Below are positions 34,770-46,747 of a stretch of 64,000 nt of DNA, one piece after another; positions within the stretch are counted from its first letter, which is position 1; each line of letters begins with the position of its first letter. The notes beneath the pieces were generated by a model. That model was not told where the DNA came from, did not search any database, and saw only the letters and a program-made list of their open reading frames with translations. The stretch covers positions 2,418,001-2,482,000 of the forward strand of contig MARA01000005.1 of the NCBI GenBank assembly GCA_001792895.1. Direction: 5' to 3'. The translations under genes were made by a program, and so were the position numbers. The DNA comes from Lentinus brumalis. Its lineage: Eukaryota; Basidiomycota; Agaricomycetes; Polyporales; Polyporaceae.

Positions 34770-35966
34770 CTAGCAGCCCATCTCGACGCCATTATACGGC
34801 CCGTCGTGATCGCTCTCGTCCCCATCGAAGACGTTGGCGACATCCCCGACAATACACTGCGAGTCGGTGTTGTCCTGTCCTGGGCACGCGAGCCATGCGC
34901 CCGAGTCCTGGATGTGGATCTCGCCCGCAGGATGGTGGAACCCGAGGAAGCGTCCCGGGAGTATCGGGATCGGATCTTCCTTGTTGTTGATGTGCGTGAC
35001 GGAGGCGATCGCGTCGTGGGCGTCGACATAGTCTGCGAACGCCTGGTTGCCGACGCGCGGGAGGCCGTACCCGACGAAGGTGATCTTGAGGTTGGAGATG
35101 TGGAGGGGAAGGTACACCGTGTGCAGGAGCGAGATGGCGGCGCCTGTGTGTAGATCAGGAACGAAGAGTAAGCGCTGGTCAGCAACCGAACCAGGATGTG
35201 AGGATGGTAGTGAGCTTACCGAGAGAGTGGCCGGTTAGTACAACGCTGTGGGTCCCGTACGTCGTAATAGCTTGTTGGACCGCTTCGAGGATATCAGACG
35301 CCGACCTGTGAATCAGCCAGATCAGCATTCCTCGAGTCGGTGCGACACAGAACAGTCGAAGGGCTCACTTTGAGTGCGCTTCCGCGAACCCTTTGTGGGC
35401 CTGGATAGAAGAGTCCAAGCCCGGGAACAAGGACGGATCCAGATTCACGAGAGCTATATCCCCGTCAGTGATGAGAGGGATGCTGTAGACCCATGAGTCC
35501 TTGAGACGTTGAAAGATGGGAGGTTGATGCGCACATAGCGGAGGGCTGCGTTCCCTGATTCGAGACCACGATCGACTTCAGCGACGGGTCGTATCCTACG
35601 AACCCTACTCATCCGAACTCCACGGTGAGCGACCGGAGACAAGCGTGCACGATGTAATGACTCACAATACTGAACAGTCACGCCGTCGCCACCGGACGCA
35701 AGAGGCTTGAACGTCGGGTTACCCTCGCAATTCGTACCGCAAGTCCACGAGATCGTAGCGCTGGCGGAGCAGTACCCGGCGCTTGCGTAGAACGAGTAGG
35801 GCGTGTACGAAGCGATGGCTGACTGAGAGACCGCCGTGATCGACTGCCGGGGAACGAGTTGCGTCGGGGCGGCAAGTGCGAGGGTGGCGGCAAGGAATGC
35901 AGCGGCGCCGCTCAGCCAAAGGCGAAGGGGGCCAAGGGGCACGGACCAGCTCGAGCTCGAAGCCAT
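34770..35966 (-). CDS. Secreted class 3 lipase / feruloyl esterase-like hydrolase
   Basis: This alpha/beta hydrolase would be secreted and cleave lipid or aromatic esters. The start at 35966 gives a hydrophobic signal segment (PLRLWLSGAAAFLAATLALA) and an adjacent PRQ processing-like site. The mature part shows YTPYSFYASAGYCSA, WTCGTNCEGNP, GGDGVTVQY, WFVGYDPSLKSIVVSNQGTQ, LITDGDIALVNLDPSLFPGL, the nucleophile elbow TGHSLGAAISLLH (Ser), YGLPRVGNQAFADYV, the acid HINNKEDPIPILPGRF (Asp) and FHHPAGEIHIQDSGAW (His), ending YNGVEMGC at the stop in 34770-34772. Five GT-AG introns join in frame and all three catalytic residues are present, so the enzyme looks functional. Lipase versus feruloyl esterase cannot be decided from sequence alone. 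The gene converges on DUF6534 copy C. Confidence 0.9.
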
Positions 35967-38900
35967 CGTTCCGAGCGGGAATACGCAGAGCGCGACGTGC
36001 AGAAGCAGAACGCGCGCGCAGCCGACGGTGCGGGGAGATGCGAACGAGGGAGGGACCTGAAGAAGCTGGCGGAAGGAAGCCACTTGCTTATTATACGGGA
36101 AGCGTCCTCCGAGCTGACGTTGGCCTCATGTCGTGTTTGACGATTATCAGACGAACCGCGCGATGTGATCAGGCCATTGGCTGTCTATTTCACTGGAGTA
36201 TTTGGCGTTGAGCGACACAGAAGCGGAAGCACCTGCACGCGCAGCCACTAACGGCCCCGCACGATCCATGTGGGCCGTTGTGGCGCGGCTGATCGGACTC
36301 GCCAAATCCGGCATTGTCGAGCGCGCGACCACGCGAGCGAGGAGGTCTCGGGGCGAACGTTGGTCATCGGCAGAGGCTCGAGGTCCTGCCGGGCGCGCCC
36401 TCCATCCTATTATTGCACAAGCACCGCGCGGTCGAGAACAGATGGAAGGAGAAAAAAATGGTGAGAGACGGGGATAGAGCGAGAGGGCCAATCGCCGCGG
36501 GAGCGCGAACACTCCGAGGTCCGCCACACGAAGAACCAGCGAAGGAGCATGTTGTCGTGGAGCGGTTGACATCCGTGCGCGTGATTCGGTGAAGAATGGC
36601 AGAAGCGCAGAGTTACTGCCAGAGTACGCAGCAGACAGAGGCTGTGCAACACTGGACGGATCCTTCGCGAATCCGAAGTGCGCCAGCCGCGAGAGTAACT
36701 GTCTATAAGCTTCCGCGAGACCTAGGGAAGGCCTCGGGCATAGGAGAAGTTCGCTTCAGGCCTGCTTGACAATCCGGTTGGGGCAGCGTCGCCGAGAAAG
36801 CCGGTAGGAGTTGCCGTTCGCAAACTCTTCCGATGCCGTAAGTTGCGACAGCTTCCGTGGCCGAGGTCGAGTCGATGATTCGTCCGCATCATTGAACTTC
36901 GCAGGCTCGTCCTAAGGTGCTGGATAGCCAAGTATTGAGTACATAGCGTTTGCTGTGTCCGGGCTTCAAACGGATACGTCGTGTTCAGACGAAGGTCGCC
37001 TCCGCGGGTTCCAAGTGGCAGGAGTCAGTGTTCGCGCAGGGTCTATGGCTAGTGTGTTGAAAGAGGCGTGGGGACCTTCTGCTTCGAGTTTGAAGGGGCG
37101 AGATCCTTTCGCCGCTAACACCCATGTCACTCAAGAATCGTGGAGATAAGCTCTGGAGGACGTTCTTCATGAGCCGATCCGGCCGGAAAGCGCTTGACGA
37201 GCGCGGCTGGTGGGGCCGCTGCGACGAAGCTGCGTTCCACAGCCAGTCAGAAGATCGCCGCTACAGCGGTGCGATATCAAAGTCGCCCGCTGGACGATGG
37301 ACCGGTGCACGATGACAGAACTTCGAGAGGGACGGGTTATCGAAGGTCCGCCGGTTAGCCTACGAGGCGGACGGAGAGCCGGTTGCAGAGGAACAGTTGT
37401 GCGTTCTGGAGGCAAAGAGAGATCCGGACGTAAGGCTGGATCAAGTACACGCTGGGTCAGGCTGTACTCACTACCAGTACGTAGATGCACGCGGATCGCA
37501 CGATATGTTGACGCATCTGCTCGCGCGTGATCCTACGACAAAAGCAAGCCCGTCGCAAGAGTTTGCTGTCCCAGATCTGAAGTGCGGCCCGCGGGGATAA
37601 TCTACAAGAGTACGTCAGACAAGCACATGGATATCAAGGCGAAGGCACTCACAAGGACCCTTGCATACGGTCTGCCAGATGCCCCGTCGGCACATCCTCG
37701 CTTCCAGCGACTGCGGAAGCAGCTAGACCTGAAGCAAGGCGTTCACATTTCCAGTGGCGCCCATCTGGACGAAGAACCACCTTGGAGCTGCGTGAGTGGG
37801 GTCAGAGGTGACGGATACCTTGTGGGAGAAAGGACGTGACAGGCGTAGGCCGTGTGCCCAGAGGTGGAAGCCACGTAGGGCGGGAGGATATTGATGACCT
37901 TGGTAGCGAAAGACCGACGCGAATAGATGTGAGAGGCGGTACTCATCGGCCTGCCGCATCGGTACGCTGGGTGAACATCAGCATAAAGCGCACAAACAAT
38001 GTCGCCCAAGCCTCCGGTATCCATCGTATCATGTACACCGATAGAACGAGTAATGCTGCCATTTTCTGCCCTTGCGAAGAGCTACTTTTGCGCCCACCAT
38101 ACGAGCAGCGCGCACCAAGTCTAACCCATATCATACACCCCGGACGGGCAATCGACGCGTATTGAAGCTGCACGGGCCACGACTCGTAGTGGTAGAGAGA
38201 GAGTCGAGCACAGAAGACAATGCCGCGATACTTGCTTGTCTGAAGGTATAAACAATCGCGTCGTCCGTGGACTGCCTCAGAAAAGCACAAGCATATCACG
38301 CAAAGACATGAAATCAACCCCGGCAAGTATGGAGCCCCGCGTCGCTTTCAGAGCACCGAGACGTACGCGTTGGGGGCAAGAGGACCAAGAAGATCATGCG
38401 ACATACCTTTGCACATCCAATCCTTCCCTGACAAACCTTCAGCAGGCATATCCCGCTAAGTACCTCTCCGGCTTCATGGTACACCGTCGACGGCGAGCAG
38501 CCGTGACCGTGTCGTTGCACCCCGCGCAAAGCCGGTCCATGGCGGATTGAAGCCTACAGTCGCGCGATTCAAAGCGAAGCTGAGAAGGCTGGGATAAGTA
38601 CTACTAGATGTATGTATGGAGCAGCACGCGGAGGATGGCGTTTGCCTGCGGCGCTTGCCTCCGAATGTAGACGCTGTTTGTACATGTTAGGATCAGAGGC
38701 TATTGGCCTCAACCGCACTCATCCCTACTCATCCTGAGCCATATGCCCCCTGCGATCCCCTTCGCCACTAGGATGGCGGTGTCACGAGTTTGCGAGGATG
38801 AAATTCCGGCTTTAAGGCGTTGCGCTCCTGGAGTTAAGCTCGGAGGGATAGGTATGTATCACTGTAAGTTCTGCAAATAAGCACTACGGGTTACCACCTG

Positions 38901-39061
38901 TGTGTCATTCTGCCATACGAAGTCTGTCGTAAGACATCGACCCTACCAACATTAGATTATGAAAGATGTCGCTCTGGAACGGGTATCAACACTGGCATCA
39001 CTATCTGGTAGCTTCAAGTTCGGCGGGACACCGTATCGTCCGGTTCTTCGACTAGGGCAGC
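35967..39061. other. Intergenic stretch of 3.1 kb, no gene supported
   Basis: The first few hundred bases are likely the lipase promoter. Frames at about 37124-37318, 37325-37600 and 37582-37839 (plus), and 37743-38326 (minus), look weakly protein-like but show no family features and do not chain into a gene I can defend. Confidence 0.3.
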
Positions 39062-41355
39062 TCAAGCAATGTGGATCGGGTCCTTCCCACCCCCGGAGTC
39101 TTCGCGTGCGTAGTGAGCGATATTGACTGTGTCCGACGCAATGTCGAGGTTTTCCGGCATGACCTCCATTTCTATTGCAGAGGAGCCGGACTGTGCGGCG
39201 CTCAGATCATGGTTGTGGCGCTGCGAATGGTATTGGTATCGTGAACCGGTGTTCAACATGCACGAGTGTCAGCGGCGTTCATCGCACCTCTATAAACGGC
39301 ATATTAATTCGTTGGAGGCCCGTAGGCTTGTCAGTCTGACTCGAGGTCAGCTTCATGATGTTGAACGTGAACTGCATGCTCTCTGCGTCAACCATCATGA
39401 CCCCGCGTTTAGCGAGAGACTTTCGTGCGTTCAGCCTGTAAGAGACCGAGTCAACCAGCTTTTCGATGAGGAGAGGTACCTCAACTGCACTCACGACACC
39501 AGGAACGTGTTCGAATACACTGTGGTGGGTGGCAGAATGATATGAGCGGTGTTGCGCATGGATGTGTATAGTTGTGCGTACGCTTCGTGGCAACTATCAC
39601 ATTGCCTGAATAAACCAAATTTTCAGGCCAAGTTGCAGCCTGCAAACCGTAATCAGCCTCTCATACGGTTGATTTTTCGGTAAATACTCACAAATGCGAC
39701 GCTCAAGGCGTTGGAGATGCTATACCAAAGCGGTGATCTTTAGCTTCCCCGGACTCGTCGATAACCCAGACACCGCATATACCAGATGATGAGACCTAGA
39801 ATCAAACTTAGGTGTAACTCGTGTGACCCACTGACAGTGACGTACCGCTGCTGACAGCATACATGATGATAACATCGAGCATTGAGTCCGTGCTGAAGAG
39901 GAAGGAGTACATGAACGACTGCGAGCAACATCGCATGGAGAGCCGTATGTAGAACGTACCGGACGAATCCACCTCGATGACGCCGTAGGATATAAATCAA
40001 ACTTATTGTAAGCAAGGAGTCTCCGGCAAAAATCAAGCCGCATCCCGTGGACACCAGCCACTGCCGGTGTATAGTCAGCATGGCACACGAACACCACCAA
40101 AAATTCGCGACGAACGGAGTACTGCAGGGACGTTGTGGTATCTGGGGCATTCCATCTATACGCCGCAGTGGTGACTTCGTTGTTCTATCCTTGTACGCAG
40201 ATGAAACGTACACTAGGGCGGTCACAGCTAGCACTCTAGTTAGCATTTGCCTCGTGGCAGAGGAATGCATTTTGTTGGTACTGGAGCTTACCGATCAAAC
40301 AGCCTGGTTCAAGCGGAATTACCCAAGCTCAGCTGCGGATAGTGCATGTGTCGGGTCAAGTATCGAAGTTTGAACTCACCGCTGAACGCGACTACCAGAC
40401 TTCCCTGCAAGAAGTGTCATGTCGCGCGGAACTAGCATATGAAGATAGACGACTCACCGCTATGATGGCTATGAGCCTGAAGCGTCTGTCGACTTGGAGG
40501 CATCATTCGAGTCAGAAATCAAGTCATGCAGTGATATTGGAGAACTGACGCTTGTATATCCGACGGGCGAAGAAGCTGGGTCCTGAACTTCAGCCTCGCA
40601 TACCTCACAGGCTCGGAACTGTCAGCACATACAGTTGCGTGAGGGCTGCAACCAAGCCCTGCAGCGGATCAGGATCCATGAACCCAAGGACCGTGGCGTA
40701 CATGGCAGGGAGCACTTACCGCTGGTGCTGGAAGGAGCTGAAATGAGGGACAAGTCGGTTACAATGTCTGGCAGCGACTCGGAATGAATGTACCTTAATG
40801 GACCTCGGGAGCGGTCAGTCTAGTGGTCGCTTATAAGGTATTCCTGCACTCACCACGAAGGGGTATCAGTAAATATGGCTGAGCTGCCATAGATCGTGAC
40901 GAGGTCGTGGTAGCTGTGACATAATGGGATCAGCCCTGTTATCATGAATCCTCGAGAGTGACATACGATGCGTGCATGGCTACCGCACTATTGACCGTCT
41001 CCACCACTCTATGTTCATCGGTCAAGGCCATGAAGAAGAATAGGTACCCGGGATAAGAGAACCTACGTGACTAGAAGTACCTAGAAAGGTTGCTTTCAAA
41101 CATATGCACCCGCTACGAAGGTACAAGGGGCATACCAAAGTTTTCAGCCAACGGGAGTCGTGCGGATAGAGGCGAAAGTAATGGTATGCCTGGCTGTACC
41201 CGACACCCTGCAAGCTGTCGAAAGGTCGGAGACATGAGAATAAGCATTACACCAAGAGTGAAGAGGGAGACTCGCATCAAGCCAATGAGCGTTCCTATCA
41301 ACCAAGCTCCCACCGTATTGTCCATAGCCGGGAGGTCTGTGGGAGCCGCATTCAT
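39062..41355 (-). CDS. DUF6534 seven-helix membrane protein, copy D
   Basis: The start at 41355 (MNAAPTDLPAMDNTVGAWLI then GTLIGL) opens helix 1; exon 1 is 41276-41355 and the first intron uses a GC donor (gcgagt) where copies A-C use GT, at the same phase-2 position. Next are LQGVGYSQAYHYFRLYPHDS, ETVNSAVAMHAS, YHDLVTIYGSSAIF, FFARRIYKRQFS (about 40555-40585), GLIFAGDSLLTISLIYILRR (about 39960-40040), SMLDVIIMYAVSSGLIIW, SISNALSVAF, LVYSGNVIVATK, VYSNTFLV and LNARKSLAKRGVMMVDAE. The tail ends GGGKDPIHIA at the stop 39062-39064. Helix 1, loop and tail are closest to copy B. Joints are in frame where checked. Confidence 0.76.
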
Positions 41356-43022
41356 TGTGGTTAACTGACGAAGGGGCCACCGGCTGAGAGTCGAGCACCT
41401 CTTATAGCGTTTTGTGAAAACTAAAGCCGCGTAGCGGATTGAGGGTCCTTGAGCTCCAGAATAAAGTTGGGGGTGGAGAGTGAGTCCCATCTCGCCGGAA
41501 CTTGCTCATCTCCGGGGTGAAAACCGCAAGCACTGTGCAGTGCCAATGAGTCTGACGACTAAAAGCCGGCGACGTGTGCTTGACACTGCTTGTGGCCCAG
41601 AGCAGTTGCTGCAAACGCCAGCAATGCATCTGCTGGGATGGCTTGAGTGGATGATCGATCGGTCACAGCCAGAACGGCGGCGTTATTCAGCATGTGCCTC
41701 TTGGCGAGCGGCAAGGAGCGGTAATTATTCAAGACCCCTTGGAGGCTTGGACATGATTCTGCTCGGGATTCCCGGGGCGGCGATTCGAGACATACAGATG
41801 CGAGAACGTGTCGCGTCGTGATCGAAGGTCTGCTCGTGTCAGGGAAAGTGTTTAGAGGTGGAGAAGATGGAAGCCCCAGAAGAGATGATTATGGCGCACG
41901 AGCTTCGGGCGGCCCAGAGAAATCGGAAAGCAGTGTTCATGCGAAGGATTTGTGTGAAACCTAGTAGGAGGGACATGAGTTTGCCCCGGCCTCACAAGGG
42001 TAGAATGTGAATGTCGCCGCACTTCCATGAATTGTCTGATTGTGATGGCGCAGCGGTCCGGAGAACTTCGTGTGGTCGCAGGGCGGTCATCCGATTCGGA
42101 CCGCCGACGCTCAAACTGCATTTTGAAAAGTGAAGAAGAATAGAGGAACTCGACCCACTGCGTGAGGCCAAGGGCGCGAAGTCGATTTAGCGACGATCCT
42201 CGCGGCGCGAAGAGTTGTTACACCGCGCGAGGCAGCGAGGGGTCGGCGTGGGGAATTCCGAATGATGTTGCATACGAAAAGCATGAGTCAGTAGCCGAGA
42301 CCTCGCACAACTTGTAGTTGACGTACGAGCTTCATCATAGTGTCTGCTCCATATCTGCGTTTGTTCCAACGCCTCATTGAGACCTGTCAGTAGCTCCCAG
42401 ATCGACTGGGGACAGTCACGAGCCTCGTACACGAGCCTCGTACGCGAGTCCCATACGTGGGCTTGATCCCTTCTGTACTAGTGCGGGCCAGACCACTGCC
42501 AATACAGCACCGTAAAGAGTTTCAGGAAGTTCCATGAGGAGACCTCGAGCTCCCGCACGAGACTTGCAACGAAGCCTACTGCAGTGTTGCGGCGGCAAAA
42601 CCAAAGCGTATGGGTGTGGAAGTCGGAAAATCGGTGTTAAAGACATCCGGAGATCATCGTCTCCTACTTCTTCATCAGCGTCATTTTCCCCCATGCGGCT
42701 GTGAAAGTGAGCTGGGCGCAGGCAAGGACAGAGAACGCCCTTGTTTTGAAGGGACAGGATCAAGTGAGCCCGAGCTTGTGCATCGCCGACTCTCCCGGCG
42801 CCTCTCGAAAGCAACGGCGCATACGATCCTCGGCTTTGAAGCATTGCTCACGCCCGCCGGAACCAACGGTGAGACGAACCACGCGAGGGGCCATAAGTAG
42901 CATTGAACAGACGGAAAGCTGTGCTCCTGTACAGTAGATGAGTGGAGCACGCCGCACGCCCTCCTCCACCGTAATGGACGAGGACAGACGCGTGGAAGAG
43001 ACAGTATTCAGGACGGTCCTGC
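41356..43022. other. Intergenic stretch, no gene supported
   Basis: This holds the probable promoter of DUF6534 copy D and the 3' flank of ERG7. Open frames at 42416-42844 and 42610-42950 have no family features. Confidence 0.35.
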
Positions 43023-46000
43023 TCAAGCCTTCGCCTTACGACCCTTGAGGTCCTCCAAGTAGCGATGCGCCCGTCCAAGCATCCAAATCGTGAACTCGAA
43101 CTTGAAGTTCGGATAGGAGATGGCCACGTTCTTGTTGAACACGCCCTCGATCGCCTCCTGCGGCCACGAGCCGTCCTACGCACGTCGACGCCGATCAGAC
43201 TTCCCGTGTCATCGACGACACGACACAAAGGAACACGCACCGGTCGCTGACGGGACATGACGAGCTGCACAGCCCGCTCGATGGGCTCCGGGTGCGGGTA
43301 CTGCGCATACATGAGCGCCATCGCCGCCCAGCACGTCTGCACGACCTGCGTCTGCTCGTGCTCGACCCACTTCAACACCTCGCAGCACTGCACACGCCCA
43401 GACACCAGTGTCAGACACGCAACATCAAGCATGCGATGCAAACAGGCCGTACCTTATAGCTCTCGCCCCACCCGCCGTCCGCGCGCTGCTTGCCGATGAG
43501 GAAGTCGCACGCCTTGCGCGCGTATGCGCTGTTCTCGTACGTCTCCCCGACGAGCGAGAGCGACTCGAGCGCGAACTGTGTCGCGTATGTGAAACAGATT
43601 CCCCAAGAGCCGAACCACGGGCCCTCTGGCCGCTGCGCCTTGTGCAGGAAGTCAACTGCTTTGGTGATCGTGCGTCTAAGGAGATAGCGGGTCAAATCAA
43701 CGCATGAGGTATAGCATAGCGACGGATGACTTACTGGATATCATTGGTACGGTATTTGGGGTTATACTTCCGGAAGATGGACAACGCGGTGATGACGGAC
43801 GTCGTGCACTCGGGGTAGTTGAACTCCGTCATGATATTCCCTGGGTAGAGACAACCTCAGCAAGCCTTCTACATGTCCCCAAACACGAGCAGACTCACCG
43901 AAGACTTCGGCAGGATTCAAGTACTCCAGGATCTGAGGCGCGCGAATAAGCTCATAGCTAGCGAAGCCACCATCCGGGTTCTGCAGACTGAGCAGCACAT
44001 CCACGGCGTCGCATAACCTCTCCTCAGAGATCAGCTTCGGCGCATCTCTGCAAGCAAAGCGATGTCAGCTGATCATTCGCGTGCTCGGGGAGCAGAGCAC
44101 CTACTTGACGTGCTCCTGAATATACAGCACGGCCTTGAGCGCCTCGCCCGTACAGTCGCTGACCGTATACCCCTGCGTCTTCGTACTGAACGGCCACGCG
44201 CCCTTGGTCTGGTGCCTGTACGCGCTCTTGAAGTGCTTCGGGTTCTCTCTGATCTGGCAGTGATCCAGCCACTTGAGGATCCGCACCACGCTGTCCCGGA
44301 ACTCCTCCTCCTCGCCGAGCCCCGTCTCGATCAGCGCCTGCCCCATGAACGCGATGTCCCACAGCTGCGAGCCGTTCGTGCCGCACATCATCATCCCCTC
44401 CTTGCCCAGCCACATGAAGTCGTGCCGCCGCTCGTAGTGCTTCCTGTACGCCTCGCTCTCGCGGCCCTCCGCGTGCATCCGCACGATCTGGTTCATCATC
44501 TTGTTCACCGGTCCTAGGTCCTGGCAGTCCGTGTTCTCGTCCTCGAGCACGACCAGCTCGTAGGAACGTCGCACGGCCGCGCGCCGCAGAGGCGGGAACG
44601 CACATTGCTCGTACGTGTCGAGGATCGCGTAGACCCCTTCGAGGAGCATGGAATGCGGGGTATAGAGGTCGACTTCGTGCACGTAGCTGCGCTGCGCTGG
44701 CCAGTCGATCGAGTGGTAGTTTTGGGTATAGAGTTCCTGCCACGAACAGTTGAGCGGCGACATCGCCTGAAACGTGTGTAGTGCTCACCTCACGGAGAGC
44801 GAGGACAAGCTCCGTCTCCTGCATCTGGAAACGGACACCATAGAGGTAGCCCATGGGTATGTAGACGTTCCGTGTGTGAATCCACCACCTGTGCGGGTGG
44901 ACTGGGACCCAGTCTGGAAGCAGCCTGCACGCTCATCAGCGACGGCCGGAGATCAATGGTGACAGGAACATACCAGAGCTCAGCGGGGATCATATGATTG
45001 CCCTCCCACTCGTAAACGTTGAGGATGGAAAGCCAGAACTTGCCCCAGGATGGCGCTCCCAACGCACCGCCGAACTTGTGCAGGCACGCGCGAGCCTTGA
45101 CAGCCACGGGATGGTCTGGCTTGACACCGAGGATCCGCATGGCGCAGTAGTTGAGCGCTGTGCCGAAGACCGTGCTGGGGCCTTCTACGTGTCTGCGAGA
45201 AGGAGAGGGTCAGAACTCTGTGCATATCGTATCCCTGCTAGGCATAGAAACGACGAGGTCCGGACACATACGATGGATGGGCAAGCGACTGGAGCGTTCA
45301 TCGCCCCACAAACTCTGGGTCGCGTGCAAGGCCGTGTCGTAGTCGATGGACTGGTCGCACTGAAACGACCCTGTCCGCCACCTGTCCGGTCGCACAACCG
45401 AACGATCGAAGGCCAAGATTCCACGCGTCAAGGGAGTGTTCCGACGGCGGGTCTCTGCGTCCTCATAAGCCTGTCCTCGATCCTCGAACGGAGAAGTGCT
45501 CGTGCAAGCAAGTCGAAGCAGAACATCAAGCTTTCATGAGGGTTCGCCGTACATGCCCCAAGCGAGCATATTCTCCCAGCCATGTGCCTCGCGACACTGG
45601 AACATCAAGAGCAAGACAGAGCCCAGTCGTCTGGGAGACTTTGACTTCAACTGTGTTGCACGGGAGGCATCCCGGCGTTTTGGACGGGACAAAAGGGCGT
45701 GAAGTCACTGCGCGAGGTTACCCTTGGCCAAGATTCAGGCTGAAAAGAAACCTTTCGGCCGGTCGCGCTCACAAATGAGACAGAAGGTACACTCGCGCGG
45801 CGTAGATACGTCGACTTTTCGCCCGTCCGAAACGCGGGTATGCCTACCGTGTTGGCCACGATCCGCGCGACTGATCATATACTGTGCGCCCACAGTCACT
45901 GAACCGTTCCGCCGAGCAACTGCAGGACCCGCACGGCTCGAAGTCGCGACGGAGGCGGCATACAAATGCGCAACATATCCAAAGAGCAGTACTCACATTC

Positions 46001-46421
46001 CCCATCCACCGTCCTCGTTCGTATGGTTGAACAGATAGCGAATCATCTCCAGCCTCTCCTCGAGCTTGAACGGCATGCCGGTCACGTAGGAGCCGATGAC
46101 AAGGCCCGGGATGAGGAACATGGGGCCTCCATACTCGCCCGGCCAGTGTCCGTCTTCGGTCTGCAGGTGCTGGAAGTAGCGGTACCCGTTCCGTGCGGCC
46201 TCGAGCGCATTCGTGGGCTTGGGGAGGGGCGGGAGGTCGAGTGGGAGGCCGAGCCAGTACTTGTCGCAGTCAGTCTGGGGCCAGGCGGCGCACTGCTCGT
46301 CGGTGTGGAGGTAGTGCCACGTATGGTCGCCGTCGTCGGAGATGCGCAGTCGCCAGCGCGAGTAGTCTGTAAAGGGGAGCTTGCCCGATGCTGGGACGTC
46401 CAAGGGCGCGTATGCGGACAT
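43023..46421 (-). CDS. erg7: Lanosterol synthase (oxidosqualene cyclase), ERG7
   Basis: Lanosterol synthase cyclises 2,3-oxidosqualene to lanosterol, the first cyclic step of ergosterol synthesis, at the ER or lipid-droplet membrane. Start 46421 and stop 43023-43025 enclose the whole family: [103 protein letters not shown], the catalytic motif [14 protein letters not shown] (Asp present), the QW repeats [37 protein letters not shown] and [16 protein letters not shown], and the C-terminus [17 protein letters not shown]. Exons include 45997-46421, 44974-45192, 44789-44934 and 44105-44736, followed by several more. Intron 1 (45193-45996, 804 nt) is far longer than the other introns. The usual DCTAE motif reads DCTGE. 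A U6 gene lies about 200 bp upstream on the same strand. Confidence 0.93.
45193..45996 (-). other. Unusually long (804 nt) first intron of ERG7
   Basis: Exon 1 ends in GGW followed by gtgagtac (donor at 45996-45989 on the minus strand) and exon 2 starts after ttctcgcag at 45192 with [10 protein letters not shown], the normally adjacent residues. All other introns seen in this window are roughly 45-100 nt. No missing protein block falls inside, so it is not an unread exon. I see no terminal repeats, poly-A or open frame pointing to a transposon, and no RNA gene I can recognise. Confidence 0.75.
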
Positions 46422-46570
46422 GACACTCGCAGTTTCAAGAGGGAAGAGGGCCGAAAGACGAGGATTTGTACGGTGTTCGAGCTCGAGTGCTGGAGAAGCA
46501 CAAGGGGGCGGGAGGACGGATGAGAAGGAGAAAGGTCAACATGGCTGCGAGGCGAGAGTGGGACGACTTC

Positions 46571-46584
46571 GTTCACGCGAACCC
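46571..46584 (-). promoter_or_regulatory. Candidate downstream B-box of the U6 gene
   Basis: Read on the minus strand this is gggttcgcgtgaac, resembling the pol III B-box consensus GGTTCGANNC. It lies about 45 bp past the T-run that ends U6. In budding yeast the U6 gene has an essential B-box downstream of its terminator, so this is a plausible but unproven equivalent. It falls in the 5' flank of ERG7. Confidence 0.3.
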
Positions 46585-46625
46585 AATGAGCCCGACGCGA
46601 CGTGCAAGCGCCCGCTTCAGAAAGC

Positions 46626-46630
46626 GAAAA
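46626..46630 (-). terminator. Pol III T-run terminator of U6
   Basis: On the minus strand the U6 transcript runs into ttattttt; five consecutive T residues are the usual RNA polymerase III stop signal. Confidence 0.6.
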
Positions 46631-46692
46631 ATAAATATTGAGACCCGTAGGTCTACCACTCCGGGAAAGCGTGTCATCCTTGTGCAGGGGCC

Positions 46693-46723
<31 letters not shown>

Positions 46724-46747
46724 TTCGTATGTCACCCCGAAGGGGAC
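46626..46747 (-). ncRNA. U6: U6 spliceosomal snRNA
   Basis: Read on the minus strand from 46747, the sequence starts with the 5' hairpin gtccccttcggggtgac, then attggaacgatacagagaag, attagcatggcccctg and caaggatgacacgc. These are the near-invariant core of U6, including the ACAGAGA box that pairs with 5' splice sites and the AGC triad plus U2/U4-pairing region needed for spliceosome catalysis. The 3' end is set by a T-run at 46626-46630, giving roughly 120 nt; the exact 3' terminus is uncertain. It is transcribed toward ERG7, whose ATG is about 205 bp downstream. The start is set at the first base of the hairpin. Confidence 0.93.

Noticed and set aside
36202..36592. Overlapping plus-strand frames upstream of the lipase
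   Set aside because: Arg/Ala-rich translations in all three frames are typical of GC-rich noncoding sequence; no features support a gene.
44024..44854. A 276-codon minus-strand frame inside ERG7
   Set aside because: It is out of frame with the conserved cyclase over most of its length; its first part is the real exon 3 and the rest is a shadow.
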